The position numbers and the translations under genes are program-made. 64,000 bases of DNA. Source: an uncultured Polaromonas sp. Its GTDB lineage: Bacteria > Pseudomonadota > Gammaproteobacteria > Burkholderiales > Burkholderiaceae_C. Where the stretch lies: NCBI GenBank assembly GCA_937863225.1, contig CALMEI010000039.1:124001-188000 (forward strand), in the 5' to 3' direction. The number at the start of each line of letters is the position of its first letter. Position 1 is the first letter of the stretch. This document shows, piece after piece, positions 45,812 through 55,402 of the stretch. The notes below the pieces were generated by a model. It saw nothing but the letters and a program-made list of their open reading frames with translations. It was not told the origin of the DNA and made no database searches.

Positions 45812-46456
45812 CTAATCCTGCATTCTTTTAGGTAATTGCCGCTCTACAAATAACGTTTCAACATCGACCAAGCTCAGGTATCTGCCCTGATTGCCTTCTT
45901 TGCCGATAACTTTGAGCAGTACGGGCCACTCTGCATCCATCATTTTGCGGTCAACTAAGCGTCTTTTGCCAGCGGCGCGTTCAAAGTTGGCATCCATAAA
46001 AATAGTCAGTTCAGCTAGGCTGAAGCCTAATTCAATTTTGCCATCTTTGTCGGTTTTTTCACTGGCAAAACTCCGTAAACGTTTGAGGTTGGTTTGACTT
46101 ATCTTGCCTTTGGCGTCCAAAATGCCCGATCCCACCCCATGCTTGTTCAGCGGGCTGGCACGTAGTTGGTTCAAACGCAGACCAATACTTTGGGTTTTTA
46201 AGACGGATAGCGGACTCAAACCGTTGGCAATCAAAGCCACACCATAAATGGCGGCCGCAGGCACTTTGGGTGCGCCTTCACCTTTTAATGCGGTCGCAGT
46301 GATGACTTTTGCTACTTGACGCAAGGGTTCCACATCGTCCGCTAACGCCCCTTGCGCGACCAATCCACGCAGAAACGGGCAGGGATTGTTGGGCGATACG
46401 GGGCGTGCATTGGGGGAAGTTGTCTTTTGAATTTTGCCGTTTGGCATGGTGCTCAT
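45812..46456 (-). CDS. protein of unknown function, 214 residues
   Basis: No signal peptide or membrane helix. It contains SPNNPCPFLRGLVAQGALADDVEPL (Pro-Cys-Pro) near residue 25 and a charged C-terminal half (FASEKTDKDGKIELGFSLAELTIFMDANFERAAGK) with DKDGKIELG that vaguely resembles an EF-hand loop. I did not recognise the family; the PCP stretch recalls heme-thiolate peroxidases but nothing else supports that. It follows the CoA-transferase gene by 11 bases and is likely co-transcribed with it. Confidence 0.7.
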   Translation of the reverse strand: MSTMPNGKIQKTTSPNARPVSPNNPCPFLRGLVAQGALADDVEPLRQVAKVITATALKGEGAPKVPAAAIYGVALIANGLSPLSVLKTQSIGLRLNQLRASPLNKHGVGSGILDAKGKISQTNLKRLRSFASEKTDKDGKIELGFSLAELTIFMDANFERAAGKRRLVDRKMMDAEWPVLLKVIGKEGNQGRYLSLVDVETLFVERQLPKRMQD

Positions 46457-46467
46457 CCTTTCAGGAG

Positions 46468-47676
46468 TTAAGCTACTTCCTGCTGCGCCTTCAGAGTGTC
46501 GATTTGAGCTGTGTTCAGTCCCAAACTTTGCAAAATCTCATCGGTATGCTCACCTTTGGTGGGCGGATTGAGGCGCACTTGCATGCGTTGACCGTTTAAA
46601 GTAACAGGGAAAAGGGCTGTTTGAGTGACTTGGCCTGCGGGTACGCTGTCTGGCAAAACGATGTTTGCCAAGCCACCACTGGCCAGCAGGTGTTCGTCTT
46701 GAAAAAGTTCATCGGGTCGGGTGATGGGCGCAAATGGCAAACCGTGTTTTTCAAAGATTTTCGATATTTCTTTGGCTGAAAACTGCGCCAGACGTAATTT
46801 CAATTCAGGCAGCAAGCTTGGGCGCATGCGCACTCGGTCGTTGTTGCTGGAAAATTCAGGGTTGGCTTTGAAATCTGCAAAACCAAAAGCATCACAAAAT
46901 GTTTGCCACTGTGCGTCGCTCACGACAGCGATGAAGATTTGATCACCATCTTTAACAGTGAACACATCGTAAATCGCCCACGGAGAAATGCGCTCTGGCA
47001 TAGGGGCAGCGGGTTTGCCTGTGACCGCATATTGCAGCATGTGCTGACCTACTAAGAAAACATTGTTTTCAAACAGTGCCGATTGCACCTCTTGCCCACG
47101 ACCTGTGATGCCACGCTGTACCAAAGCGCCTAATGCACCGATGGCACCAAACATGCCGCCCATGATATCGTTGACACTGCTGCCGGCACGCAAAGGGTCG
47201 CCTGGTCGGCCCGTCATGTAAGCCAAGCCCCCCATCATTTGCACCACTTCGTCTAAGGCAGTTCGGTGTTCATAGGGACCAGGTAAAAAGCCTTTGTGAC
47301 TCACATAAATGAGTTTCGGATTGGTGGCACTTAAGCTGGTGTAGTCCAAACCATATTTGACCATGGTTCCGGGTTTGAAATTTTCTAACACCACATCTGC
47401 GGTCGCTGCCAACTGTCTGGCCAGTTGTGCACCTTTTGGTTTTTGCAAATCAATGACAATGCTTTTTTTGTTGCGATTGAACATGGGAAAAAACCCCGCA
47501 CCAGCACCCAATAAATAACGTGTGCGGTCGCCCTCAATGGGCTCGACCTTGATGACTTCTGCGCCCATGTCGGCCAGCACCATGCCACAAGTTGGACCCA
47601 TGACCATGTGCGTGAATTCGACAACACGCAAGCCAGCTAACGGAAGCGCAGAGGATTGTTTTTCAAGATTTGGCAT
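46468..47676 (-). CDS. CaiB/BaiF family CoA-transferase
   Basis: 402 residues of the class III CoA-transferases: LAGLRVVEFTHMVMGPTCGMVLADMGAEVIKVEP, DRTRYLLG, NRNKKSIVIDLQ, VVLENFKPGTM and MGGLAYMTGRPGDPLRAGSSVNDIMGGMFGA. These enzymes move CoA between acids; the catalytic Asp is likely in VNDIMGG. The substrate is unknown. It is followed by the unknown 214-residue gene. Confidence 0.92.
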   Translation of the reverse strand: MPNLEKQSSALPLAGLRVVEFTHMVMGPTCGMVLADMGAEVIKVEPIEGDRTRYLLGAGAGFFPMFNRNKKSIVIDLQKPKGAQLARQLAATADVVLENFKPGTMVKYGLDYTSLSATNPKLIYVSHKGFLPGPYEHRTALDEVVQMMGGLAYMTGRPGDPLRAGSSVNDIMGGMFGAIGALGALVQRGITGRGQEVQSALFENNVFLVGQHMLQYAVTGKPAAPMPERISPWAIYDVFTVKDGDQIFIAVVSDAQWQTFCDAFGFADFKANPEFSSNNDRVRMRPSLLPELKLRLAQFSAKEISKIFEKHGLPFAPITRPDELFQDEHLLASGGLANIVLPDSVPAGQVTQTALFPVTLNGQRMQVRLNPPTKGEHTDEILQSLGLNTAQIDTLKAQQEVA

Positions 47677-47736
47677 GGTTTGATTGTCACTTAAAAATTG
47701 ACTCGAGTTGTAAGTGTCAGGTCAACAAAGCTCAGA

Positions 47737-47742
47737 TATAAT
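47737..47742 (+). promoter_or_regulatory. -10 box (TATAAT) of the asd leader
   Basis: A perfect TATAAT whose end is 7 bases before the leader ATG at 47750. The start site would then coincide with or lie next to the ATG, so the leader mRNA would be leaderless. A good -35 is not obvious at the right distance. Confidence 0.5.
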
Positions 47743-47749
47743 GTGCACC

Positions 47750-47851
47750 ATGAACGCCCAAGTGAACCTCACTCTGATCGCCCAAACTGCAAACGCGGTG
47801 GGTGGGTGCGCGTTGATAACTTCCACCAAAACGACAACCATTAAAGGCTAA
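47750..47851 (+). CDS. putative Thr/Ile/Lys-rich leader peptide upstream of asd
   Basis: 33 codons, ATG to TAA. The second half reads A-L-I-T-S-T-K-T-T-T-I-K-G: five Thr codons, two Ile and two Lys in the last eleven residues. This recalls the E. coli thr operon leader, which is Thr- and Ile-rich. It ends where a long hairpin begins and is followed 95 bases later by asd, which makes the branch-point intermediate for Thr, Ile, Lys and Met. No Shine-Dalgarno precedes it. It is a small open frame and its translation is not proved. Confidence 0.6.
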   Translation: MNAQVNLTLIAQTANAVGGCALITSTKTTTIKG

Positions 47852-47906
47852 TCCAGCCCGGTTCGTCGCGCCCACCCCGGAGCCTGACGAGCCGGGGGAT
47901 AAGCCT
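47845..47906 (+). promoter_or_regulatory. long hairpin (attenuator candidate) before asd
   Basis: Arms at 47845-47867 (AGGCTAATCC, then CCCGGTTCGTC) and 47886-47906 (GACGAGCCGGG, then GGATAAGCCT) pair with few mismatches, about 20 bp. An alternative shorter stem CCCCGG/CCGGGG uses the same 3' arm. The loop text CGCGCCCACC can also pair with GGTGGG-TG-CGCG inside the leader. So mutually exclusive structures exist. The leader stop codon lies in the 5' arm. The sequence after the hairpin is only weakly T-rich. Confidence 0.55.
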
Positions 47907-47946
47907 CAATTTGATTTGACTGATTATTTTGAAAGGCGCATTGGAA

Positions 47947-49086
47947 ATGAAAAAAGTAGGAAATCTGGTAGGTCTTGTAGGCTGGCGCGGCATGGTCGGT
48001 TCTGTGCTGATTGACCGAATGCAAGCAGAGGGTGACTTTGCACTCATCGAACCTGTGTTTTTTTCGACTTCTAACGCAGGCGGTCAAGCGCCAGCTTTCG
48101 CGAAAAACGAAACCACACTGAAAGATGCTTTTGACATTGAAGCGCTGAAAAAATGCGACATCATTGTGACAGCGCAAGGTGGTGACTACACCAAAGAAAT
48201 TTTCCCCAAATTGCGCGCGTCAGGATGGAACGGGCACTGGATTGATGCAGCATCTACCTTGCGCATGCAAGACGATGCCATCATTATTCTGGATCCCGTG
48301 AATCTGCCTGTTATCAAGAACTCCCTGGCTAAAGGTATGAACAATTGGGTGGGTGGAAATTGCACAGTCAGTTGCATGTTGATGGGTGTGGGTGCCTTGT
48401 ACAAAGCAGGTTTGGTGGAATGGATGACCACCATGACTTATCAAGCGGCGTCAGGAGGTGGTGCTCAGCATATGCGTGAGTTGTTGACACAGTTTGGTAC
48501 TTTGAATGGTGAAGTGCGTTCTTTGTTGGACGATCCCAAATCTGCCATTTTAGAAATCGACCGCAAAGTATTGGCCAAACAACAAGCCTTGACCACTGCC
48601 GAAACTGCGAACTTTGGTGCACCTTTGGGCGGTAGCTTGATTCCATGGATTGATTCGGATCTTGGTAACGGTATGTCAAAAGAGGAATGGAAAGGTGGTG
48701 CAGAGACCAATAAAATTCTGGGTCAAGGTACCCTGTTTGGTACGGAATCTACACCTGTTGATGGCTTTTGCGTGCGTATCGGCGCCATGCGTTGCCACAG
48801 CCAAGCGCTGACTTTTAAACTCAAAAAAGATGTTCCAGTGGCTGATTTAGAAGCCATGATGGCAGCTGACAACGAGTGGGTCAAGGTTGTGCCAAACACC
48901 AAGGAAGCAACTTTGCGTGAGTTAACCCCCGTTCAAGTGACTGGAACAATGCGTATTCCGGTGGGTCGCGTTCGCAAGTTAGCGATGGGGCCTGACTATG
49001 TAGGCGCATTCACAATCGGTGACCAATTGCTGTGGGGTGCCGCAGAACCTCTGCGTCGAATGCTACGAATTTTGTTGCAATCTTAA
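47947..49086 (+). CDS. asd: aspartate-semialdehyde dehydrogenase
   Basis: 379 residues from the ATG at 47947 (an in-frame TTG lies 18 bases earlier). The N-terminus [18 protein letters not shown] is the NADP-binding site of proteobacterial Asd. The catalytic Cys is C139 in [12 protein letters not shown]. It reduces aspartyl phosphate to the semialdehyde, the branch point to Lys, Thr, Met and Ile. In this order it leads the asd-fimV-truA-trpFBA-accD set. Regulation by the upstream leader is proposed. Confidence 0.96.
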   Translation: MKKVGNLVGLVGWRGMVGSVLIDRMQAEGDFALIEPVFFSTSNAGGQAPAFAKNETTLKDAFDIEALKKCDIIVTAQGGDYTKEIFPKLRASGWNGHWIDAASTLRMQDDAIIILDPVNLPVIKNSLAKGMNNWVGGNCTVSCMLMGVGALYKAGLVEWMTTMTYQAASGGGAQHMRELLTQFGTLNGEVRSLLDDPKSAILEIDRKVLAKQQALTTAETANFGAPLGGSLIPWIDSDLGNGMSKEEWKGGAETNKILGQGTLFGTESTPVDGFCVRIGAMRCHSQALTFKLKKDVPVADLEAMMAADNEWVKVVPNTKEATLRELTPVQVTGTMRIPVGRVRKLAMGPDYVGAFTIGDQLLWGAAEPLRRMLRILLQS

Positions 49087-49162
49087 ACATTTAAAAGTTG
49101 CTTAGCAACAACATTTAGTTTGTAATTGGGGTTTTTGTCTTTATGCTACAGGTTCTATTAAA

Positions 49163-51655
49163 ATGAAAAGACTCATGCGTAATCAAACAAACCCCTCTCG
49201 CACAAGCCTGCCACTGGCTGAAAAGTTTGCTTGGCGTACCACAGCATTAGCTGCTGCGCTAGGCATCGCCTTGAACTTGATGCATGTCAACGCAAATGCG
49301 CTGTCTTTAGGCGCAATGACATCGTTGTCATCATTGGGCGAGTCTTTGGCTGCTGGTATTGCTATTTCAGAGGCCGACGCCAAAGAACTTGAAAGCCTGA
49401 AGCTGTCATTGGCCACACCTGCCGAATACAGTGCAATGGGCATGGAATACAACTCTGCTCTGGCATCTGCGCAAATTACGCTGATGCGACGTGCCAACGG
49501 ATCGGCGTATTTGTTAATTCGCAGTGATAAGGTAGTGAATGACCCATTCGTGAATGTGATTGTTCAAGCCAATTGGGCAGGTGGGCGTATTGTTCGTAAT
49601 TACACGGTTTTGATTGACCCACCAGTATCAAGCGCAAGCAGTACCAGCGTGGTCACGACACCCATTGCTGTCACAGCAACGGCACCTGTGCAAGTGATAA
49701 CGCCAGCACCAATTTCAGTAGCACCTGCGAATGCGGTTGATGCGAAACCACAAGAAGTCTCTGCAACTGCGGCGCCCACTCCCGCACCAGCTACCACGCT
49801 AGCTCCCGCACCGGTACCAGCCAATGTTGTTGAATCTGCCCCTGCGACTAAAGCCGCAAATAACGATAACACCAAGCAAAAGGGAGAGCAGTTGCGCGTG
49901 AAGCAAGGTGATACAGCGGGCAGCATTGCATCGCAAAATCTTCCTATTAACGTGTCCTTGGATCAAATGTTGGTCGCCTTGTTGCGTGGCAATCCCAAAG
50001 CATTTGAAGGGAACAATGTGAACCGTTTGAAGGCAGGCGCAATTTTGGAATTGCCCAATGCCGAGGATGCAAGCAAAATTGAAGCCAAAGAAGCACGTCA
50101 AAACATCTTGGCACAGAGTAAGGATTTTAAAACGTTCAGGCGTACTCTAGCGGGTAATGCTACGAGCCTGGCATCACAATCACCGGATCGTCAATCGGGT
50201 GGCAAAATTGATGCGGTCGTCGAAGATCGAAAAGCTGCTACCACAGCACCAGATAAGTTAACTTTGTCTAAAGCCAATATGAAGGCAGATGTCAAAGGTG
50301 TTAAACCTGATGAATCCGCAAAAATAGCCAAAGAACGGCAAGCTGCAGCTGAAAAAGCAAGGGCAGCAGAATTGAATAAAAACATTGCTGATTTGAATGC
50401 AGTCGCTACAGCTGCTACGGCTGCTACAGCCGCTAAACCAGCGACGGCAAAAGCACCCGAAACGACGTTAACACCAACCATCGTTGCGACTGCGCCAACA
50501 GCACCAACTGTGCCGGCAACTGCTGCTGCTGCACCTTCCGCGACATCAACACCAGTAACCACGGATGCATCCAAATCTGCACCGCCAGCGGCAAATGCAC
50601 CTGTAAAACCAGTAACACCGTTGCCGGCGCCAGTGGTGCCTGAACCCAGTTTCATGGACGATTTAATGGCGAACCCAATGATATTGCCAGCCACTGGTGG
50701 TTTATTGGCTTTGTTGGCGGGTTGGGGTTTGTACAAATCGCGGCAGAGAAAAAATCGCTTTGTCGATGAAGATTTTGATGACAATGTAGACAACGATCCC
50801 ACAATTTTTAACATCACACAAATGGATGACGTCCACGATAGTGTGAAAGTCAATACCCCCGTTACCTCTGCACCTCCTGCACCTCCTGTCTCTCCCGTTG
50901 CGATTCCCGTTGTAACTCCGATAGCGAAAATCCAAGACCTACCGGGTGATGTGGATATCAAACTTGATAACACGGCTATCGCAACCGCTGCTAACATCAA
51001 GCCAGTTGCTGTACCTATCGCTGAAGTAAAGGCAAGTGCAGATCAAACACAAGAAATGAGCGCTACAACCACAAGCGCGAAAAACACCAAAGATGAAGTG
51101 CAGGCAGAAGCCTTTCCCGAGTTCACACCATCTGAATTTTCGGTTCATACCATTGTGCAAGTCGACCCTGCAACGGCTAAGTCGCCTACATCAGTTGATC
51201 TGGATTTGGATTTTGATTTTGCGGTTTCAGGGTTCCAAAAACTTGAACCAGAACCGGTCAAAGCTGCCTTGTTTACACCACCAGAACCAATCCCTGCAAC
51301 TGATGTACAGAAGAAGATTGATGAGAAGACCAGCTTGCCTGAAAAAAGTGGCCTAGTCGCTGCGGCAGCTACGGTAGCGGCCGCAACGACTGCAGCTGTA
51401 GCGTCTGTGAAAACGGCCAATGCACCCATGGACTTTAATCTGGATGGCTTGTCATTGGATTTGAATGCCAATAACAAAGTAGCCGAAACGGCGCAAATTG
51501 ACATCGGTCCGTTGGAAACCAAATTGGCTCTGGCAAAAGAATTCCGTGCAATTGGCGATATTTCGGGCGCGAGAGTTTTGGTCCAAGAAGTGGTTGCGCG
51601 TGCCACAGGCTCACTCAAATCTAAGGCAGAGTCTTTTCTTACTGAATTGGTCTAA
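49163..51655 (+). CDS. fimV: FimV-like protein with LysM domain
   Basis: 830 residues. A signal peptide ends near VNANA, followed by the FimV N-terminal domain (LSLGAMTSLSSLGESLAAGI). A long Ala/Pro/Thr-rich linker precedes a LysM-type segment (about 245-300; LRVKQGDTAGSIASQNL). A membrane segment lies near residues 512-530 (PATGGLLALLAGWGLYKS), then a cytoplasmic acidic region, ending in the FimV C-terminal domain (about 783-830; LALAKEFRAIGDISGARVLVQEVV). FimV anchors to peptidoglycan at the pole and helps type IV pilus or polar assembly. The gene order next to asd and truA is conserved in betaproteobacteria. Confidence 0.92.
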   Translation: MKRLMRNQTNPSRTSLPLAEKFAWRTTALAAALGIALNLMHVNANALSLGAMTSLSSLGESLAAGIAISEADAKELESLKLSLATPAEYSAMGMEYNSALASAQITLMRRANGSAYLLIRSDKVVNDPFVNVIVQANWAGGRIVRNYTVLIDPPVSSASSTSVVTTPIAVTATAPVQVITPAPISVAPANAVDAKPQEVSATAAPTPAPATTLAPAPVPANVVESAPATKAANNDNTKQKGEQLRVKQGDTAGSIASQNLPINVSLDQMLVALLRGNPKAFEGNNVNRLKAGAILELPNAEDASKIEAKEARQNILAQSKDFKTFRRTLAGNATSLASQSPDRQSGGKIDAVVEDRKAATTAPDKLTLSKANMKADVKGVKPDESAKIAKERQAAAEKARAAELNKNIADLNAVATAATAATAAKPATAKAPETTLTPTIVATAPTAPTVPATAAAAPSATSTPVTTDASKSAPPAANAPVKPVTPLPAPVVPEPSFMDDLMANPMILPATGGLLALLAGWGLYKSRQRKNRFVDEDFDDNVDNDPTIFNITQMDDVHDSVKVNTPVTSAPPAPPVSPVAIPVVTPIAKIQDLPGDVDIKLDNTAIATAANIKPVAVPIAEVKASADQTQEMSATTTSAKNTKDEVQAEAFPEFTPSEFSVHTIVQVDPATAKSPTSVDLDLDFDFAVSGFQKLEPEPVKAALFTPPEPIPATDVQKKIDEKTSLPEKSGLVAAAATVAAATTAAVASVKTANAPMDFNLDGLSLDLNANNKVAETAQIDIGPLETKLALAKEFRAIGDISGARVLVQEVVARATGSLKSKAESFLTELV

Positions 51656-51666
51656 GCGTATTTTCT

Positions 51667-52461
51667 GTGCGCGTAGCTCTGGGCATCAGCTATAACGGCA
51701 CGGCCTACGAAGGTTGGCAAAGCCAACTTTCTAGGCTGACAATTCAAGACAAACTTGAAGCCGCACTGGCAAAATTCACCCAATCGAAAATTTCGACATT
51801 GTGCGCTGGCCGCACCGATTCAGGTGTACACGGCGTGATGCAAGTGGTGCATTTCGACACCGAGACTGATAGAGAAGTCAATTCATGGGTTCGCGGTGTT
51901 AATGCCAGTTTGCCAACAGACATTGCTGTGCAATGGGCCAAAATAGTTCCACCATCGTTTCATTGTCGCGCCAGTGCACTCACACGCCGCTATGCCTATG
52001 TCGTTTTAGAATCGGCAGTTCGCCCAAGCGTGGAGGCCAATCGTGTGGGTTGGGTTTATCGCTCGTTGGATGAGGCAAAGATGAAATCAGCAGCTGCATT
52101 GCTGATTGGCGAGCACGACTTCAGCTCATTTCGGGCCGCAGCTTGCCAAGCCTTATCACCTGTCAAAACCATGAAACGGATTGATATTTCCTGCTGTGGC
52201 GAGCCCATGCAACGCTATTGGCGTTTTGAATTTGAAGCCAACGCATTTTTGCACCACATGATTCGCAACATCATGGGCTGCTTGTTGATGGTGGGTGATG
52301 GTCGGCAACCACCTGATTGGATAGTGGATGTTTTAGCCCAGCGCAACAGAGATGCTGCTGCGCCCACCTTTGCACCCGATGGTTTGTATTTTTTAGGACC
52401 AACTTATTCGCCTGAATGGGGTATGCCAGAACGAACCGCAGCGTTTGATTGGTTGCCTTGA
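51667..52461 (+). CDS. truA: tRNA pseudouridine(38-40) synthase
   Basis: 264 residues from a GTG start. The catalytic Asp is D51 in CAGRTDSGVHG. ALGISYNGTAYEGWQ, HCRASALTRRYAYVV and HHMIRNIMGCLLMVG complete the family pattern. It modifies U38-U40 in the anticodon arm of many tRNAs. Confidence 0.95.
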   Translation: MRVALGISYNGTAYEGWQSQLSRLTIQDKLEAALAKFTQSKISTLCAGRTDSGVHGVMQVVHFDTETDREVNSWVRGVNASLPTDIAVQWAKIVPPSFHCRASALTRRYAYVVLESAVRPSVEANRVGWVYRSLDEAKMKSAAALLIGEHDFSSFRAAACQALSPVKTMKRIDISCCGEPMQRYWRFEFEANAFLHHMIRNIMGCLLMVGDGRQPPDWIVDVLAQRNRDAAAPTFAPDGLYFLGPTYSPEWGMPERTAAFDWLP

Positions 52462-52512
52462 TAAGCGGCATTGACAGAATCTTTATCGACAGCGATGGCA
52501 TAAAATAAAGCC

Positions 52513-53223
52513 ATGACGATCGCTATGAATTCCGCCCAACGCACGCGCATTAAAATTTGTGGATTAACCCGTGAAGAAGACGTGGATGCAGCCGTTGCAG
52601 CAGGGGCAGATGCTGTCGGTTTTGTGCTGTATAAAGCCAGTCCACGCTACGTCACACCTCAACGCGCCGTCGAATTGGCTCGCCGCTTGCCACCTTTTGT
52701 CACGCCTGTGCTTTTGTTTGTAAATGAAAAAGCTACAAATATTATAGCTGCTCAGGCAATTAACAAGCTGGCTATAGCCCAATTTCATGGTGATGAATCG
52801 CCATCTCAGTGTAATCAATTGGGAGTGCCTTACCTGCGTGCCGCCCGAATTCCACAGGGCGATGGTGCAGCCGCGTTTGACCTAGTAAAATACGCACACG
52901 ATTATTCACAAGCCAAAGCTATTTTGCTGGATGCCCATGTTGAGGGCTACGGCGGTGGCGGCAAAACATTCAATTGGTCACTGCTTCCAACAAACGTCAA
53001 CGCTCACCTCGTCTTAAGTGGTGGGCTCAATGCTGCCAACGTGATCGAAGGCATTTTGCAGGTACGTCCGCGCTGTAAAACGCTGGCGGTCGATGTGAGC
53101 TCCGGCGTGGAAGCCACGGACGCTCAAGGAAAAACCATCAAGGGCATTAAAGATGCCCACAAAATTCACCAGTTCATCCAAGCCGTGCGTGCTGCAGATG
53201 CCCAACTTTATTCGACAATTTAA
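52513..53223 (+). CDS. trpF: phosphoribosylanthranilate isomerase, with repeat-derived segment R11
   Basis: 236 residues: [36 protein letters not shown], and [19 protein letters not shown]. It isomerises phosphoribosylanthranilate in tryptophan synthesis. Residues about 74-89 ([17 protein letters not shown]) come from repeat copy R11. By comparison with what I recall of the family, the distance from FVN to QFHGDE is normal, so the repeat sequence replaces a helix rather than adding length. trpB follows 14 bases later. Confidence 0.95.
   Translation: MTIAMNSAQRTRIKICGLTREEDVDAAVAAGADAVGFVLYKASPRYVTPQRAVELARRLPPFVTPVLLFVNEKATNIIAAQAINKLAIAQFHGDESPSQCNQLGVPYLRAARIPQGDGAAAFDLVKYAHDYSQAKAILLDAHVEGYGGGGKTFNWSLLPTNVNAHLVLSGGLNAANVIEGILQVRPRCKTLAVDVSSGVEATDAQGKTIKGIKDAHKIHQFIQAVRAADAQLYSTI
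52732..52779 (+). repeat. interspersed element, copy R11, inside trpF
   Basis: Forward copy: GCTACAAATATTATAGC, then TGCTCAGGCAATTAACAAGC, then TGGCTATAGCC. The TATAGG of the consensus is GCTCAGG, again removing TAG from the frame in use. Confidence 0.75.
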
Positions 53224-53237
53224 TTTCAGTTTTCACC

Positions 53238-54527
53238 ATGTCAGACTATCAACAACCCGATCTCAGTGGTCATTTCGGCATTTATGGCGGCAGCTTTGTG
53301 TCCGAAACTTTAACCCACGCCATCAACGAACTCAAAGACGCTTACGCTAAATACCAGCACGACCCCGAATTTGTCGCTGAATTCAAATCAGAGCTGGCTC
53401 ATTTTGTTGGTCGTCCATCACCGGTGTACCATGCAGCGCGAATGAGCCGTGAACAAGGTGGCGCGCAAATCTTTTTAAAGCGCGAAGACTTGAACCACAC
53501 CGGTGCGCACAAAATCAACAACACCATTGGTCAAGCCATGCTGGCCAAGCGAATGGGCAAGCCTCGCATCATTGCAGAAACTGGTGCCGGACAACATGGT
53601 GTCGCTACAGCCACCATTTGCGCACGTTACGGCTTGGAGTGTGTGGTGTACATGGGCAGCGAAGATGTGAAACGCCAAAGCCCCAATGTGTACCGCATGA
53701 AACTATTGGGCGCAACCGTCGTGCCCGTGACCAGTGGCAGTCGCACTTTAAAAGATGCCTTGAACGAAGCCATGCGCGATTGGGTGGCCAATGTGGATAA
53801 CACCTTCTATATCATCGGCACGGTCGCTGGTCCGCATCCTTACCCCATGATGGTGCGTGACTTTCAAAGTGTCATTGGTGATGAATGCCTGGTACAAATG
53901 CCGCAGATTTTGAAGGCTGCAGGATGCAAAACCAAACAACCTGATGCAGTCATTGCGTGTGTCGGTGGCGGCAGCAACGCCATGGGTATTTTTTACCCCT
54001 ACATTCAACATAAAAAGACCAAGCTGATTGGTGTCGAAGCAGCAGGCGAAGGATTGGACAGCGGCAAACATTCAGCATCACTGCAGCGCGGTAGCAGTGG
54101 TGTGTTGCACGGCAATCGTACCTATATTTTGCAAGACGACAATGGGCAAATCACAGAAACGCACAGCATCAGCGCTGGCTTGGATTACCCTGGTGTAGGG
54201 CCAGAACACGCATTTTTGAAAGACATTGGGCGTGCTGAATATGTGGGCATCACGGATGAGGAGGCCTTGGCTGCGTTTCACTACCTGTGCCGCACGGAAG
54301 GCATCATCCCCGCGCTAGAGTCCAGCCACGCCATTGCCTATGCAATGAAGCTGGCTAAAACCATGCGACCCGATCAATCCATTTTGGTTAACTTATCAGG
54401 TCGTGGCGACAAAGACATCGGTACGGTGGCTGACTTGAGCAAAGCAGACTTTTTTTGCCGACCCAGTTGTCAAGGTCAAACAGTCAAGGGCAATGGCAAT
54501 GAACACGTATTGAAGGTGGTGAAATGA
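53238..54527 (+). CDS. trpB: tryptophan synthase beta chain
   Basis: 429 residues. The PLP lysine is K92 in [11 protein letters not shown]. Glycine-rich phosphate loop [10 protein letters not shown] and [16 protein letters not shown] follow. It condenses indole with serine. Four bases of overlap with trpA allow coupling of the two subunits. Confidence 0.97.
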   Translation: MSDYQQPDLSGHFGIYGGSFVSETLTHAINELKDAYAKYQHDPEFVAEFKSELAHFVGRPSPVYHAARMSREQGGAQIFLKREDLNHTGAHKINNTIGQAMLAKRMGKPRIIAETGAGQHGVATATICARYGLECVVYMGSEDVKRQSPNVYRMKLLGATVVPVTSGSRTLKDALNEAMRDWVANVDNTFYIIGTVAGPHPYPMMVRDFQSVIGDECLVQMPQILKAAGCKTKQPDAVIACVGGGSNAMGIFYPYIQHKKTKLIGVEAAGEGLDSGKHSASLQRGSSGVLHGNRTYILQDDNGQITETHSISAGLDYPGVGPEHAFLKDIGRAEYVGITDEEALAAFHYLCRTEGIIPALESSHAIAYAMKLAKTMRPDQSILVNLSGRGDKDIGTVADLSKADFFCRPSCQGQTVKGNGNEHVLKVVK

Positions 54528-55372
54528 GTCGCATACAATCATGTTTTGACAAACTCAAAACCGAAAAACGAACGGCTTTGATTCCGTATGTCACGGCCGG
54601 TTTTCCATTTGCCAACATCACCCCAGAACTGATGCACGGCATGGTGGATGCAGGTGCCGATGTGATTGAATTGGGTGTGCCTTTTAGCGATCCATCGGCT
54701 GACGGACCCGTGATACAAAAAGCAGGTGACAAAGCTTTGGGGTTTGGCACTGGCTTGTCACAAGTATTGGCTATGGTGAAAACCTTTCGCCAGACCGATC
54801 AGCAAACGCCTGTTGTGTTGATGGGGTATGCCAACCCGATTGAACGGTATGATCAACGTCATCCTATTGCATCTGAAGGTACCACCAAAGGGTCGACCAC
54901 CAGTGCCTTCATCCGTGACGCTGCCGCTGTGGGTGTGGATGGTGTGTTGGTGGTGGACTACCCGCCGGAGGAATGCGAAAACTTTGCCGCTGAACTCAAA
55001 GCCAATGGCATCGATTTGATTTTTTTATTGGCGCCTACTTCCACCGAACAACGCATGGCACAAGTGGCACGCATCGCCAGCGGCTATGTGTATTATGTGT
55101 CCTTAAAAGGTGTCACGGGGGCGGGAACTTTGGATACCGATGCGGTTGCAAACATGTTGCCCATCATTCGGCAGCACATGGGTGAAACGCCTGTTGGTGT
55201 TGGATTTGGTATTCGTGATGCAGCGTCCGCCAAAGCGCTGGGTCAAGTGGCTGATGCAGTGGTGATTGGCACCAAAATCATCCAAGTGATATCGGACATG
55301 CCGTATGAAAAAGTGGTTCCCAGTGTGAAGAATTTTTTGCGTGAAATTCGTGCCGCGTTAGATGAAAATTAA
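54524..55372 (+). CDS. trpA: tryptophan synthase alpha chain
   Basis: 282 residues: [32 protein letters not shown] (with the catalytic Glu), [18 protein letters not shown] and [15 protein letters not shown]. It splits indole-3-glycerol phosphate and passes indole to TrpB. A short insertion ([12 protein letters not shown]) lies between YDQRHPI and AFIRDAAA. Confidence 0.97.
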   Translation: MSRIQSCFDKLKTEKRTALIPYVTAGFPFANITPELMHGMVDAGADVIELGVPFSDPSADGPVIQKAGDKALGFGTGLSQVLAMVKTFRQTDQQTPVVLMGYANPIERYDQRHPIASEGTTKGSTTSAFIRDAAAVGVDGVLVVDYPPEECENFAAELKANGIDLIFLLAPTSTEQRMAQVARIASGYVYYVSLKGVTGAGTLDTDAVANMLPIIRQHMGETPVGVGFGIRDAASAKALGQVADAVVIGTKIIQVISDMPYEKVVPSVKNFLREIRAALDEN

Positions 55373-55402
55373 GGCCATAATCTGAGCTAAAGGAATTGAA
55401 CA

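Noticed and set aside
47698..47742. TTGACT at about 47698 as the -35 of the asd leader promoter
   Set aside because: It is 33 bases from TATAAT, about twice the normal spacing; a weaker -35 must be used.
50191..51000. 269-codon Ala/Val/Gly-rich open frame antisense to fimV
   Set aside because: Complement of the Ala/Pro/Thr-rich linker of fimV, which naturally gives open antisense frames.
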